NCBI GenBank assembly: GCA_017616895.1 | Contig: JAFZXE010000012.1 | Location: forward strand, 1 to 64,000 | Reading direction: 5' to 3' | DNA: 64,000 bases | From: Bacteroidales bacterium | GTDB lineage: Bacteria; Bacteroidota; Bacteroidia; Bacteroidales; P3 | Shown: positions 45,942 through 55,884 of the stretch, one piece after another | Position numbering within the stretch: the first letter of the stretch is position 1 | Layout: every line of letters starts with the position of its first letter | Made by a program: the position numbers and the translations under genes | Notes under the pieces: model-generated | Told to the model about the DNA's origin: nothing | The model's input: only the letters and a program-made list of their open reading frames with translations | The model's database searches: none

Positions 45942-47417
45942 ATGGAACTCACTATACTTATTTGTTTTGCGGTTTACACGGTGTTGCTTTTCGGCGTTAT
46001 GTGGCTCACCTCGCGACGCAGCTCTGGCAACGACGCCTTCTTCCGCGGAGGACGCAAGTCTCCCTGGTTTGTCGTCGCTTACGGCATGATAGGGGCTTCG
46101 CTCTCGGGTGTGACCTTCATGTCCGTTCCTGGCGGCGTCTATGGCGGAGCCTTTACCTACATGCCCCTTGTGTTTGGCTATGTGGTGGGTTATGCGGTCA
46201 TAGCGTTCCTGCTGCTCCCGCTCTATTACAAGCTCAACCTCACTTCCATCTACACATACCTTGAGCAGCGTTTCGGTTTGGCTTCCGAGCGCACGGGTGC
46301 GCTGTTCTTCATCATCTCTCGTCTGCTGGGTTCCGCTTTGCGTATGTATCTGGTTGTGTTCGTACTTTACGAGTTCGTCTTCAAGGAGTGGGGAATGCCT
46401 TTCTGGCTTCCGGCGGTCATTTTCATTGCCATCATACTTCTCTACACCTTCCGCAGCGGCATCAAGACCGTCGTGTGGACAGACATGCTTCAGACAACTT
46501 TCTTGTTGCTTGCGGCGGCGGTGACGGTGGTGGCGATACTCAACAAGTTGGACATGAGTGTCGGACAGTTGCTGTCAAAAGCGTCCGAGGCGGGCTACAC
46601 AAAGATGTTCGAAACTGACGTGAGCCACCCCAAGTTCTATTGGAAACAGATTGTCAGCGGTGCTTTCATCACCATCACGATGACAGGACTTGATCAAGAC
46701 ATGATGCAGAAGAACCTCACCTGCAAGTCTCTCCGCGATGCGCAGAAGAATGTTCTCACTTCGAGTGGCTTGTTTGTCATCGTCAACCTCCTGTTTCTGG
46801 CGTTGGGAGCTGCGCTGCTCTTCTACTCGCAGGAGACTGGCTTTGCGCTGCCTGTGGGCGACAACGGCAAAGTGGTGGCCGACAAGATATTCCCGTCGAT
46901 AGCATTTTCGCTTTCGCCCTTCACCGCTGTGGTGTTCGTGCTGGGTATGGTGGCTGCCGGCTATTCCAGCGCCGACGGCACCCTCACGGCTCTCACCACC
47001 ACCTTCTGCTACGATTTTCTCGGCTTTGGCCGTCGCCGTGAAGCTTCCGAAAAACGGATGCTTACCATCCGTCGCATTGTCCATGTCTCTTTTGCCTTGC
47101 TCTACCTCCTGGTCATCATCGCCTTCCGCCCCTTCCACACGCAGTCGCTCATTGACACTTTGTTCGACATCGCCTCATTCACCTACGGCCCGCTGCTCGG
47201 CATGTACGCCTTCGGCCTTTTCACCAAACGCCGTGTGCGAGACTGGTGTGTGCCAGTCGTCGCGGTGGTCTCCCCTGTACTGTGTTACATACTCAAACTC
47301 AACTCCCAGCAGTGGTTTGGCGGCTATCAGTTCGGCTTCGAACTACTGCTGATTAACGGCTTGATAACCTTCATCGGCTTAGTTTTAGCCGGAATAGGGG
47401 AAAAAGTTAGTGATTAG
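45942..47417 (+). CDS. Sodium:solute symporter (SSS family)
   Basis: 491 residues with about 13 membrane helices. FFRGGRKSPWFVVAYGMIGASLSG is the family N-terminal signature, and GMVAAGYSSADGTLTALTTTF matches the conserved TM8 region with Na+-site Ser/Thr residues. The substrate cannot be told from sequence; relatives carry sugars, sialic acid, proline or pantothenate. It has its own promoter; ATTCAC- and CACTAACACATTAAC-type repeats follow its stop. Confidence 0.9.
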   Translation: MELTILICFAVYTVLLFGVMWLTSRRSSGNDAFFRGGRKSPWFVVAYGMIGASLSGVTFMSVPGGVYGGAFTYMPLVFGYVVGYAVIAFLLLPLYYKLNLTSIYTYLEQRFGLASERTGALFFIISRLLGSALRMYLVVFVLYEFVFKEWGMPFWLPAVIFIAIILLYTFRSGIKTVVWTDMLQTTFLLLAAAVTVVAILNKLDMSVGQLLSKASEAGYTKMFETDVSHPKFYWKQIVSGAFITITMTGLDQDMMQKNLTCKSLRDAQKNVLTSSGLFVIVNLLFLALGAALLFYSQETGFALPVGDNGKVVADKIFPSIAFSLSPFTAVVFVLGMVAAGYSSADGTLTALTTTFCYDFLGFGRRREASEKRMLTIRRIVHVSFALLYLLVIIAFRPFHTQSLIDTLFDIASFTYGPLLGMYAFGLFTKRRVRDWCVPVVAVVSPVLCYILKLNSQQWFGGYQFGFELLLINGLITFIGLVLAGIGEKVSD

Positions 47418-47549
47418 TAGTCATTAGTTAGTAGTTGGCAATCAGTCACTAACACATTAACACACTAACGCAATCACAATATCAGCAGCCAGTACACAGC
47501 AAATACATTTGTCAATTCACAATTCACTAATCACAATTCACCATACAGA
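47418..47549. repeat. ATTAGTG/ATTCACA/ACATTAAC intergenic arrays
   Basis: Degenerate 7-10-bp repeats (GTGATTAGTAG, CACTAACACATTAACAC, TTCACAATTCACTAATC) fill the gap completely up to the DUF4831 gene. Confidence 0.75.
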
Positions 47550-48683
47550 ATGAAACGTATTCTAATATTTCTCCCCGTGATTTTGCTTCTCGCCTCATGC
47601 GCAAGCTATACGGTATATCCCGTCAAGTCACGCCCCACCATACATCCCAAGGGCGGTATGCTCTACGCATTGCCCAAAACCAAGGTGTGCGTCAGCGTGA
47701 CCTTCAACAAACGCAACTACGAGGCTGCGCCATACGCTGAGTTCGCCGCCGAGATGCTGGGACTTGACAAAACCGATGTCACCTCGCCATATTCCATAGA
47801 GAGCGTCTCCATCGACGGCGTCAACGAAGCAGACCCTAACCTCTACTATTTCATCTATCCGCGTCGTCTCTCTGTCAATATAGACAGCCGTCATCTGCTT
47901 CGCTCTGTGGGCGTGAACCACGACGACTACGAGGAATTCGAGTCATATACCGAGCGTCGCGGACGCGCCACCTCTGACGAAGAACCCGATGTGGCGGAAT
48001 ACAATATGTACGACCGAGCCGACACCTTCTACGTGCGTGGCGACAAAGTCGGCAAGCCGTCTCTGGTAACCACCAAGAAAGACAGCCGCAGCCTCCGTCA
48101 GCGAGCCACAGCTGCCGCCCAGCGGTTGGAGGATATTCAAACCAAGCGCCAGCAGTTGCTCTATGGCGACTACGAGGGCGACTACAGCCCCGAAACGCTC
48201 AAATATCTCGCCGACAGGCTTGCCGAGCAGGAGAATACTATCTTGGAGCAGTTCGTCGGTCGCACCACCAGCGAGACGGTGCGTTTCTATGTCGATCCCA
48301 AGACCGACCGTGCCTCGCTCGACAGCCAGACGGTCGTCCTGTTCGCTTTCTCGCCCAAACTCGGCCTTCGCACAGGCGACGCAATCCAGAAAGGTATGGA
48401 CACCGTTTATTGCAACCTCCACAGCGAGAACACGCTGCGCAACGCCACCCGTTTCGTCAAGCAGAGCACCAAAGGCAGTCGCAAGAACGACAATGCCGGC
48501 TCTCGCCGCACCTTCAAGTACCGCCAAGCCGAAACCGTCCATGTGTCCGTCTATTGGAAAGACTACCTCTTCGAGACCGATGTGCGCATAGCACAGTTCG
48601 GTCCCATAGTTGACCTGCCGAAGCACAAGTTTGAAGCCATCTTCGACCGCCACACCGGCGACCTGATATACTATAAGAATTAG
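47550..48683 (+). CDS. DUF4831 family lipoprotein
   Basis: 377 residues with a lipoprotein signal (LLASCASY, lipobox Cys near 17). GGMLYALPKTKVCVSVTFNK and the later YVDPKTDRASLDSQTVVLFAFSPKLG fit the DUF4831 family of Bacteroidetes, of unknown function. The C-terminal half is beta-rich and ends DLIYYKN. Likely periplasm-facing and membrane-anchored. The G of its TAG stop is the first base of the 19-bp hairpin repeat. Confidence 0.82.
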   Translation: MKRILIFLPVILLLASCASYTVYPVKSRPTIHPKGGMLYALPKTKVCVSVTFNKRNYEAAPYAEFAAEMLGLDKTDVTSPYSIESVSIDGVNEADPNLYYFIYPRRLSVNIDSRHLLRSVGVNHDDYEEFESYTERRGRATSDEEPDVAEYNMYDRADTFYVRGDKVGKPSLVTTKKDSRSLRQRATAAAQRLEDIQTKRQQLLYGDYEGDYSPETLKYLADRLAEQENTILEQFVGRTTSETVRFYVDPKTDRASLDSQTVVLFAFSPKLGLRTGDAIQKGMDTVYCNLHSENTLRNATRFVKQSTKGSRKNDNAGSRRTFKYRQAETVHVSVYWKDYLFETDVRIAQFGPIVDLPKHKFEAIFDRHTGDLIYYKN

Positions 48684-48701
48684 TGCGTGCCCGCACAGGG
48701 C
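48683..48701 (+). repeat. Stop-codon-adjacent hairpin repeat, copy 3
   Basis: GTGCGTGCCCGCACAGGGC overlaps the final G of the DUF4831 TAG stop. Beyond it, 48735-48870 is a CTTCACAA/CACATTAACG array with no gene. Confidence 0.85.
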
Positions 48702-48873
48702 AATTAATGTGTTCGGCCATTAGCAGTTAGCATTGTCACTTCACAATTTCACAACTTCACAACTTCACAACTTCACAACTTCACAACTTCACAATTTCAC
48801 AACTTCACAACTTCACAATCCCACACTAACACATTAACGCACTAACGCATTAACACATTAACGCAATCAAAAA

Positions 48874-49797
48874 TTGTCCTTCTCCATCACCATATTAGGC
48901 TCTGGCGCCGCGACTCCCACAAGGAGCCGTCACTGCAGTTCGCAGGTAATAAACATCGGCGGCTTCAAGATGCTGCTCGACTGCGGCGAGGCCACCCAGA
49001 ACCAGATGCACCTCTACAACAAGCACATCCGCTCGCTCGACACCATCTTCATCTCCCATCTTCACGGCGACCATTGGTTCGGTCTCCCAGGACTTCTATC
49101 ATCCATGCACCTCAGCGGGCGCACCGAGCCGCTCGACATCTATGCCCCCGAAGGCCTTAAGCCTGTGCTCGACTCGGTCTTTGCTATATCAGGCTCTGGG
49201 TTTCAGTACGAGTTGCGCATCCATTCGATTAAAGCCGACAAGCCCGAGACGATATTCGGGAACGACAAATGCAAGGTGACGGCCTTCCCGCTGCAGCACT
49301 CGGTGCCCACCTACGGCTTTCTCTTCGAAGAGGCCGAACCCGAGCTCAACCTCAAGAAAAATGCCCGCGACAAATACGGCCTCTCCGACCTCGACTGCCG
49401 CAATGTCAAGAAGGGGGCCGACTTCACCATGCCCGACGGCACCGTCGTTCCCAATGCCGAGATGACACTCCCGCGTCGCAAAACCCACCGCTATGCCTAC
49501 TGCTGCGACACAGGTCTGTTCGACGGTCTCGCCGATATTGTCCGCGGAGTGGATATGTTGTGCCTTGAAAGCACCTTCGACCACTCGTTCCGTGAGCTTG
49601 CTGCCGAGAAAGGCCACCTCACCGCCCATCAGGCCGCGCAGGTTGCCCTCCAAGCCGAAGTGGGACAGCTTCTCCTGACCCATTTCTCCGCCCGCTACAA
49701 AGGCGACAAGATAGATATAATCATCCGCGAAGCCAAGTCCGTATTCGAAAACACCATATTCGCCGAAGACGGCCAAACTTACGAGATGGGGAAATAG
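48874..49797 (+). CDS. rnz: Ribonuclease Z
   Basis: 307 residues of the metallo-beta-lactamase fold. SHLHGDHWFGLPG is the HxHxDH zinc motif, GSGAATPT is the N-terminal signature and LLTHFSARY matches the C-terminal zinc-ligand stretch. It trims the 3' trailer of tRNA precursors. The start is TTG 48874: no ATG or GTG lies between the repeat array and the first conserved strand (ITILGSG). It is monocistronic downstream of a repeat-filled gap. Confidence 0.94.
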   Translation: MSFSITILGSGAATPTRSRHCSSQVINIGGFKMLLDCGEATQNQMHLYNKHIRSLDTIFISHLHGDHWFGLPGLLSSMHLSGRTEPLDIYAPEGLKPVLDSVFAISGSGFQYELRIHSIKADKPETIFGNDKCKVTAFPLQHSVPTYGFLFEEAEPELNLKKNARDKYGLSDLDCRNVKKGADFTMPDGTVVPNAEMTLPRRKTHRYAYCCDTGLFDGLADIVRGVDMLCLESTFDHSFRELAAEKGHLTAHQAAQVALQAEVGQLLLTHFSARYKGDKIDIIIREAKSVFENTIFAEDGQTYEMGK

Positions 49798-49924
49798 CGG
49801 TCAGCGGGTTTATGATTGTTGGATTGTGTAATTGCGCTATTGTTTGAGTAATCTACACATTCACACATTAACGATTGTATTGTAAACATCTGCGTCTCGA
49901 TTTGATTTTCGAAACAATATACAT

Positions 49925-49988
49925 AATCCCAAATTTTATATTGAATTTGGGGATTGTAATCCTAAAATTTGATATAATTTTGAGGATT
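49925..49988. repeat. Tandem AT-rich imperfect palindromes
   Basis: Two adjacent inverted repeats, each with one extra G in the right arm: AATCCCAAATT/AATTTGGGGATT (49925-49955) and AATCCTAAAATT/AATTTTGAGGATT (49958-49988). They lie between the convergent rnz and DUF4143 ATPase genes. Confidence 0.65.
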
Positions 49989-50050
49989 ATAATACAAATT
50001 CTGTGATTAAGGAGAAACGTTTCAAATTTAAGCCAGACTTCACACAGGAC

Positions 50051-51217
50051 TTACCCTTTAACAATCTTTCCCGCCCATAGGCGAGGCAGAAATTGTTTTA
50101 CGGGCCAGACCTCTACATCGTTGATCTTTCTTGGTTGTTCTTCCATCGACAATAGTATCAGTTTTGCATCGGGATGCTCCTCGCCAAAGGCTTTAAGTCC
50201 TTTGGTGTCGGCTGAAACGATATGCTCTGACGATTTCGCTTCTATTGCAACCTCCACATGAGCCGTCGCCGTATCGCTTATGAGTGCATCCACCTCGTAT
50301 TTATTGTCGAGCGTACGCCAGTAGGTTAGCGTTTTGTTCTCGCCGTGTTTATAGGAGATATACGCCCGTAGCTCCTGAATGATGAGATGCTCAAGTGCGT
50401 GACCATAGTGGTCGGTACCAGGCTTTAGCGGATTGCGGTGAAGCAGGTGATTTGGTATCGCAACGTCGAAGTAGTAAAATTTCGGTGATTGTATCAGTCT
50501 TCGCTTTATGTTTTTGGAATAGGCTGGCAGATAAAAACCCAGCATAGTCTCTTCAAGTATGGTGAAGTATTCTTTCACCGTCTTGGCTGATATTCCGCAA
50601 TCTTGGGCTATATTGCTGTAGTTTACAATTTCAGTGTTGCACATGGCAGCGACTTGTAAAAATCGGGAGAAGGCATCCAGCTGACGCACGACGGCCTCCT
50701 CTATGATCTCCTGCTGCAGATAGTCACCGATATAGGCTTGAAGTCGTTTAGAAGGGTCGTCCGACAGGTAGTGGCGTGGCAGCATGCCGTTGTTCAAGGC
50801 TCGGTTAATGTCGAAGTTTGGAATCTCCGCGCTCACAAGTGGAAACAGTGTGCATCGCAAAGCCCGTCCACCCAATAGGTTGGCTCCGCTTCGGCGTAGT
50901 TTGCGGGCACTTGAGCCACTCAGAATGAACCTCAGCCCTCGGTTTTCGATGAGCCAGTGTACCTCGTCGAGCAAAGACGGGACTTTTTGCACCTCGTCGA
51001 TAATCACTATCTCGCCTTCGTCCATCATCTCACACTTTTCGCGCAACAAAGCAGGACGAAGCTGGAACGCCATCCGCACGTCTGATTTCAGAAGGTCGTA
51101 TAGTTTGACTTTTGGGAAGAGAGCTTTTAGGAGAGTACTTTTCCCTGTCTGACGGCTACCCCACAGGAATAGACTGTCATTTTTTATTTCATTCAGGTCT
51201 AATAATCGTTCAAGCAT
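50051..51217 (-). CDS. AAA ATPase with DUF4143 C-terminus
   Basis: 388 residues. Walker A is GSRQTGKS, Walker B is IVIIDEVQKVP, and LSGSSARKLRRSGANLLGGRA is the conserved sensor and arginine stretch. The C-terminal PD-(D/E)xK-like core reads YEVDALISDTATAHVEVAIEAKSS with Asp, Glu and Lys present, unlike the island paralogue at 26252. It is monocistronic with TATTTTTG at 51239-51246. Function unknown. Confidence 0.9.
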   Translation of the reverse strand: MLERLLDLNEIKNDSLFLWGSRQTGKSTLLKALFPKVKLYDLLKSDVRMAFQLRPALLREKCEMMDEGEIVIIDEVQKVPSLLDEVHWLIENRGLRFILSGSSARKLRRSGANLLGGRALRCTLFPLVSAEIPNFDINRALNNGMLPRHYLSDDPSKRLQAYIGDYLQQEIIEEAVVRQLDAFSRFLQVAAMCNTEIVNYSNIAQDCGISAKTVKEYFTILEETMLGFYLPAYSKNIKRRLIQSPKFYYFDVAIPNHLLHRNPLKPGTDHYGHALEHLIIQELRAYISYKHGENKTLTYWRTLDNKYEVDALISDTATAHVEVAIEAKSSEHIVSADTKGLKAFGEEHPDAKLILLSMEEQPRKINDVEVWPVKQFLPRLWAGKIVKG

Positions 51218-51546
51218 GGTTTATGTATTTGCGACTGCAAAAATAAGCAATTTAAGTTGAATCACGCAAGAAAACAGTGCATAAAATCAAAAGTGCTACT
51301 TCCGATATTCAGCAAAAATCCGAAGTGCTACTTCTGTTTTTATTCAATTACATGGATGAAAATCAGCCGATAGTTGCCCCCGCTTCCCTAAGTCATTCCT
51401 CGACATCCACGACGTAAAAGAAACCGCGGTCATAACGCCCGACAACTACCTTCAGTGGCTGGTATAGAAATACCAGTCAAAACACGACTTTGATATGACT
51501 TTGATATGACTTTGATGTGACTTTGACACATTAAACAAAAACAGAA
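51218..51546. other. Gap with 11-bp GACTTTGATAT array
   Basis: Holds the ATPase -7 box (51239-51246, minus) and a four-unit 11-bp tandem array at 51487-51527 (GACTTTGATAT units). GTGCTACTTC occurs twice near 51292 and 51334. No gene is supported. Confidence 0.6.
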
Positions 51547-51574
51547 AAGCCCCGGCCAAATCGGCAGGGGCTTT
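51545..51574 (-). terminator. Terminator of the LRR gene
   Basis: AAAGCCCC pairs with GGGGCTTT around a 13-base loop that can itself pair (GGCC/GGCA region). On the minus strand it is followed by TTCTGTTTTT. Confidence 0.8.
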
Positions 51575-51601
51575 CCTGTTGCTATGTTGGAATGGGTGTT
51601 G

Positions 51602-54600
51602 CTATCTAACAACAACCTTGCGAGTCGCCTGCTCGCCCACCTTCACCATATACACACCCATGGTGTTAACGCGTATAGGTGCCTCAATGCGGCCTTTGTG
51701 TATAATGCGCCCCATAACATCATACACTAGTGCATCCTCCCCATGAGCTCCCTCAATCACAATCTCCATACCACGGGCAAACACCCTCACCTCCTCGGCT
51801 GCGATGTCGTCGATGCCTTGTGTACCGTCGGAACGGAAGAAGGCCGTATAAGTGGCGTCAGCGGTTACGGTTATCGTACGGATGTCCTGTGTGTTTCCAT
51901 CTTGCCATTGTACAAACTGATAGCCAGGTTTTGCTGTTGCCATAATGGTTGTTGTAGTACCTTCTTCAAACATTCCGCCTCCAAAAACAGTACCCATATT
52001 TTCATCGATAGAAACTACTGTGATGACATACTGCTGCGGTTCGCCACCTTGACCTGCTTCGAAGTATGCTGTGTAGGTTGCATCACCTGTAACGGTAATG
52101 GTGCGAGAAGCTAGAATGCTTCCGTCGCTCCAGTTGGTGAAGTGGTATCCGCTGAGCGGTGTTGCCGTTATTGTTGCTTGCATACCTGGTTGATAGGTGC
52201 CGCCGCCTGTGGCTGTACCTATAGCGTTGTTGGCACTTACTACTGTCAGCGTGTAGGTAGTCGGGGTCGATGCGCTGGCTATGTTCGAGCGCGATGCAAC
52301 CGTTATGCTCTTTGCCGAAGGTACCACCTCAATCTGGTAGTAGGTATTAGCCGAGCCGTTGGCGTCGCTGTATGTGGTGTTTGAGGCGGCGAGGGTTGTA
52401 AGCAAACTCATGCTGCTGGCAGAGGTTCCGCTATATACCCTGTATCCGTCGTAGTTGAACCCCACGTATGGTGTCCACGACAGGTTCCACGTATTACCCT
52501 GCCCCTGACTTATCTGCAGGTGCATAGTGGTGTGTGGAGTGCTCAAATCCGACTCCGTTCCGTTACTATATACCTCAGAAATCTTGTAGCTGTAGGTCTG
52601 CGAAGCGGTATTAGAGTTGTCATCCACCCAGCTGTAATCTGCTGCACCGTTGTAGTTCACATATCCTACCTGCGAATATCCTCCAAGACCATCACGATAT
52701 ATCTTGTAGCGCACCACCGCAACCCCTTCGCGAGGTTCCCAGCGCACCACGTTGTGGTTGTTCCCGTCCACACCCACACAGGCGATGGAAGGAGAGTTGT
52801 CCGAAGGCTGCGAGCCGTCAACTGCAAAGTAAGCCGTGTATGTAGCGTTGCCCGTCACCGTGATAGTCCGTGGGTTCACAGTGTTTCCGTCCTGCCAATG
52901 GTCGAAACGGTAGCCGCTGTTGGCATTTGCGGTAAGCGTCGCCGTGGTGCCAGAAGCATAGCTGCCACCACCACTGACCGTGCCCATAGAAGCGTCAGCA
53001 GAAACCGCAGTGATTGTGTAGTAAGTCCCAGGTTGGCTGCCAGCAGGAGAGAAATATGCTGTAAGAGTCATATCCTCGGTCACTGTAAGAGTACGAGGGT
53101 TGGCAGTATTACCATCACTCCAGTGATCGAACTGATATCCGCTGTTGGGGTATGCGGTAATCACGGCCTGAGGATTAGTGCATGTTGGTACGGTGGAAAC
53201 CAGTGCGGTACCCATCTGGATGTCTGCCGAGGAAACCGACAATGTTGCATTAGACTCTTCAACAAAATTTGAAAAATATGTCCAATTGTATGAATATGTC
53301 GCAAGCTTTCCGCATGGTACATATACTGGAATAGCAGTGGGAACATTTCTAAAAGCATCTTCACCTAATGTTGGAGGAGCAGTTTTTTTACAATGTATCT
53401 CAGAAAGAGCACGACAGCCATAAAAAGCATGGTCTCCAATTGTAGAAACGGAACTTCCAATTGTTAGCGTTGCCAATGGACATCCATAAAAAGCCCCACT
53501 ACCTATGTGCGTCACTGTATTTGGAATAATAACCGAACTTATTCCAGAGTTGCAAAATGCATTGTATGGAATCCGAGTTACATTATCGCCTATATTCAAT
53601 GTTTCCAAGTTAACACATCCGACAAACGCCCGGTCTGCCTCTGCACAGTTTGTTGCATTAAAGTTAACCGTTGTTAAGTTGGAACAACTATCAAAAGAAC
53701 CTTGCACCATGTGTGTGACATTTGCTGGAATGGTAATTGATGTCAAACCGGTACAGTTCTTGAAAGCATATCCTCCGATAGTGTCAATAGTGTTGGGTAA
53801 AGAAACTGATGTGATACATGTTGCTCCACAAAAAATGCAGTGATTAACTTTATTAATGCCTTGTGGAAATACCAGATTGGTTATAATTTCATTATTGATA
53901 TAAAGATTATGAGCATAATACAATGGATTTGAATTGTAATTATAAAAGTCAATAGTGCACCACTCAACCAAATTACCTGTGTAATTAACGGCGGACAAGG
54001 AATGGCAGCCGTAGAAGGCGTCTCCTCCGATATGCCTTACGGAGTTCGGTATGGTTATAGATGTTAGATTAGTGCAACCAGCAAAAGTATAACCAGGATA
54101 GTCTCCAATTTTTACGACAGAGTTCGGTATATTGAGATCTCCCGACAACCCCGAACATCCGCGAAAGGCAACGTCGCCAATTGATGTGACAGAATTGCCA
54201 ATAGTCAGAGATGTCAAACACGTTGCACCGCAAAATGCAAATGGATATATTTCTGATATATCATCAGGGATGATCAAATCGGTGACAAGAGTATTGTCAA
54301 TATAGAGATTATGGGCATACCACAACGGATTTGGAGCTCCAGAATTTTGCTCATTTCCGATAGTTCCCCATATTATTCTGCACCAATCAGAAACGCTGCC
54401 TGTATAATGGACTGCCGAAAGCCCAGTGCAGCCATAAAAGGCATCCCCACCAACGTGAGTAACTGTGTTGGGTAGAAAAATAGAGGTTAGCTCTGAACAG
54501 CCATAAAAGGCGCGCCCGCCAATACTTGTGACAGGATATGTGGTGTCATTATAAGTAACACTACTTGGAATTGTCAAAGCACCTCTTATAGTCGATGTGT

Positions 54601-54775
54601 AATACTGATTATTATTGCTGGAATTACCCCACTGTTGATATGTTACAACAGCATAGTCGTCAACAATGTTGTAATAAAGAGTTTGCCCGCTAGGGGCCAC
54701 TGCTGAAAAATCGTAAGCGAATGCTGTTTGCAATAGAAACAACATTGAGACCAGAATAGATACTTTGTTTTTCAT
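51602..54775 (-). CDS. BspA-like LRR surface protein with InlB repeats (T9SS)
   Basis: 1057 residues with a signal peptide ending TAFAY. Residues about 55-490 are LRR_5/BspA repeats (GCTGLSAVHYTG, LTSITIPNSVRHIGGDAF). Two InlB-type repeats follow (YQFDHWSDGNTANPRT), then two FN3-like domains (about 670-850), then two more InlB repeats. The end is a T9SS type A domain (ALVYDVMGRIIHKG, GVYMVKVGEQATRKVVVR). Such proteins act as adhesins in Bacteroidetes. It shares the InlB module with the gene at 1253. Confidence 0.9.
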   Translation of the reverse strand: MKNKVSILVSMLFLLQTAFAYDFSAVAPSGQTLYYNIVDDYAVVTYQQWGNSSNNNQYYTSTIRGALTIPSSVTYNDTTYPVTSIGGRAFYGCSELTSIFLPNTVTHVGGDAFYGCTGLSAVHYTGSVSDWCRIIWGTIGNEQNSGAPNPLWYAHNLYIDNTLVTDLIIPDDISEIYPFAFCGATCLTSLTIGNSVTSIGDVAFRGCSGLSGDLNIPNSVVKIGDYPGYTFAGCTNLTSITIPNSVRHIGGDAFYGCHSLSAVNYTGNLVEWCTIDFYNYNSNPLYYAHNLYINNEIITNLVFPQGINKVNHCIFCGATCITSVSLPNTIDTIGGYAFKNCTGLTSITIPANVTHMVQGSFDSCSNLTTVNFNATNCAEADRAFVGCVNLETLNIGDNVTRIPYNAFCNSGISSVIIPNTVTHIGSGAFYGCPLATLTIGSSVSTIGDHAFYGCRALSEIHCKKTAPPTLGEDAFRNVPTAIPVYVPCGKLATYSYNWTYFSNFVEESNATLSVSSADIQMGTALVSTVPTCTNPQAVITAYPNSGYQFDHWSDGNTANPRTLTVTEDMTLTAYFSPAGSQPGTYYTITAVSADASMGTVSGGGSYASGTTATLTANANSGYRFDHWQDGNTVNPRTITVTGNATYTAYFAVDGSQPSDNSPSIACVGVDGNNHNVVRWEPREGVAVVRYKIYRDGLGGYSQVGYVNYNGAADYSWVDDNSNTASQTYSYKISEVYSNGTESDLSTPHTTMHLQISQGQGNTWNLSWTPYVGFNYDGYRVYSGTSASSMSLLTTLAASNTTYSDANGSANTYYQIEVVPSAKSITVASRSNIASASTPTTYTLTVVSANNAIGTATGGGTYQPGMQATITATPLSGYHFTNWSDGSILASRTITVTGDATYTAYFEAGQGGEPQQYVITVVSIDENMGTVFGGGMFEEGTTTTIMATAKPGYQFVQWQDGNTQDIRTITVTADATYTAFFRSDGTQGIDDIAAEEVRVFARGMEIVIEGAHGEDALVYDVMGRIIHKGRIEAPIRVNTMGVYMVKVGEQATRKVVVR

Positions 54776-54811
54776 TACTTTATAATATTTGTTTATGCTT
54801 TTGATTGATTT

Positions 54812-55648
54812 TCAAGGACGCTTACCATTAACTCTTTTATCTGTTTCGTTTAAATATTCCAGATATTCATATTCTTTGATACTTGACCTATCAACGTTCG
54901 TGTTATGTAGTTTTTTTCTTAGTTGTCCTACAATAGTTTCTGACAAACAACGTGGAAGAAAAGGAGATACTTTTATCTCAGTAAACAGACTTGATACATC
55001 AACTTTAAGGTTTAGACCCTGTGGTTTATTATACAATATAGCCATACGTACTTCTTGCTCGGATGCATAATGTATTGTTTTGTGGAATATATAGTCCGCT
55101 TGCGTGTTTTGGATACAATTGTCCCCATATAACATATCACCTATCACAATATCGTACTTTGCATCCTTAATGCTATCAGTTAATTTACCAATCGTTGTAC
55201 CCATACGGCAACAATATATTCCTCCACCGTATGCTTTCCACATAAGGAACTGCTCAACACCTTTTTTACCGTCACAATTGTCCAAAGTCCAGCATGACGC
55301 ACATACTAATGCCGATTTTCTGATCCGTTCTTTCCATTGCCATACCCAATGTGAGTCGATTTCAGTGTAATTTCTAGAAGGAGCGACGGATCTTGGCAAC
55401 CCATGAACTTCTATCAAATCTGAAAAACTTCTGATATTCGGAATATGTAAAGTCTCTTTATCTAATATTTTGAACAGTGTGTTCAGCGACGTATATCGAT
55501 AAATGTGTGTTTTTTTGTCAACTTGTTTGTTGCCATTGTTGATTAAATAGATGCCATGATTTCCGATTTTTCTTATACAACTAGCGTCGGAAATGTCTAA
55601 TTCGGCAATTGAAACACTCTTAATCGTATTGTTTTTTTTCTTGGGCAT
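54812..55648 (-). CDS. DUF2971-like protein
   Basis: 278 residues. HIYRYTSLNTLFKILDKETLHIPNIRSFSD near the N-terminus and LMWKAYGGGIYCCRMGTT plus ASEQEVRMAIL further on follow the layout of the DUF2971 family (Y+Y start, central lMWxxY-G motif, E-xR motif), whose function is unknown. AT-rich relative to neighbours. It lies 36 bp upstream of the LRR gene on the same strand, with a TACCTTTG box about 305 bp upstream, implying a long leader. It could be an accessory or defence-type gene. Confidence 0.72.
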   Translation of the reverse strand: MPKKKNNTIKSVSIAELDISDASCIRKIGNHGIYLINNGNKQVDKKTHIYRYTSLNTLFKILDKETLHIPNIRSFSDLIEVHGLPRSVAPSRNYTEIDSHWVWQWKERIRKSALVCASCWTLDNCDGKKGVEQFLMWKAYGGGIYCCRMGTTIGKLTDSIKDAKYDIVIGDMLYGDNCIQNTQADYIFHKTIHYASEQEVRMAILYNKPQGLNLKVDVSSLFTEIKVSPFLPRCLSETIVGQLRKKLHNTNVDRSSIKEYEYLEYLNETDKRVNGKRP

Positions 55649-55884
55649 AGGGTTGAACTGAATGTATTATTTACTTATTGGTTGTTCCTAATCCATCAAA
55701 GGGAAATATATAAATAAGAAAGGCATGAGGTTATGTGCTCATGTCCGTCTAGTTGTAGGTTTCTGCAGTTACCTTCTCAGGAACGGGTCTTATGGAACAT
55801 ATCTCACGCCTGCCGGTATGCAATATGCATACACGCAACAAGCGAAAAGCATAAATGCTCCGTCCTCCTGAGTCAATTTTTGCA
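55649..55884. other. Leader/intergenic DNA without a gene
   Basis: Part of the 423-bp gap between the DUF2971-like gene and the broken acetyltransferase. I see no gene or clear signal in this part. If the box at 55954 is used, this is a 300-nt leader. Confidence 0.5.

Noticed and set aside
48735-48870. CTTCACAA/CACATTAACG repeats as a CRISPR array.
   Set aside because: Units of 8-10 bp run without unique spacers, and there are no cas genes in the window.
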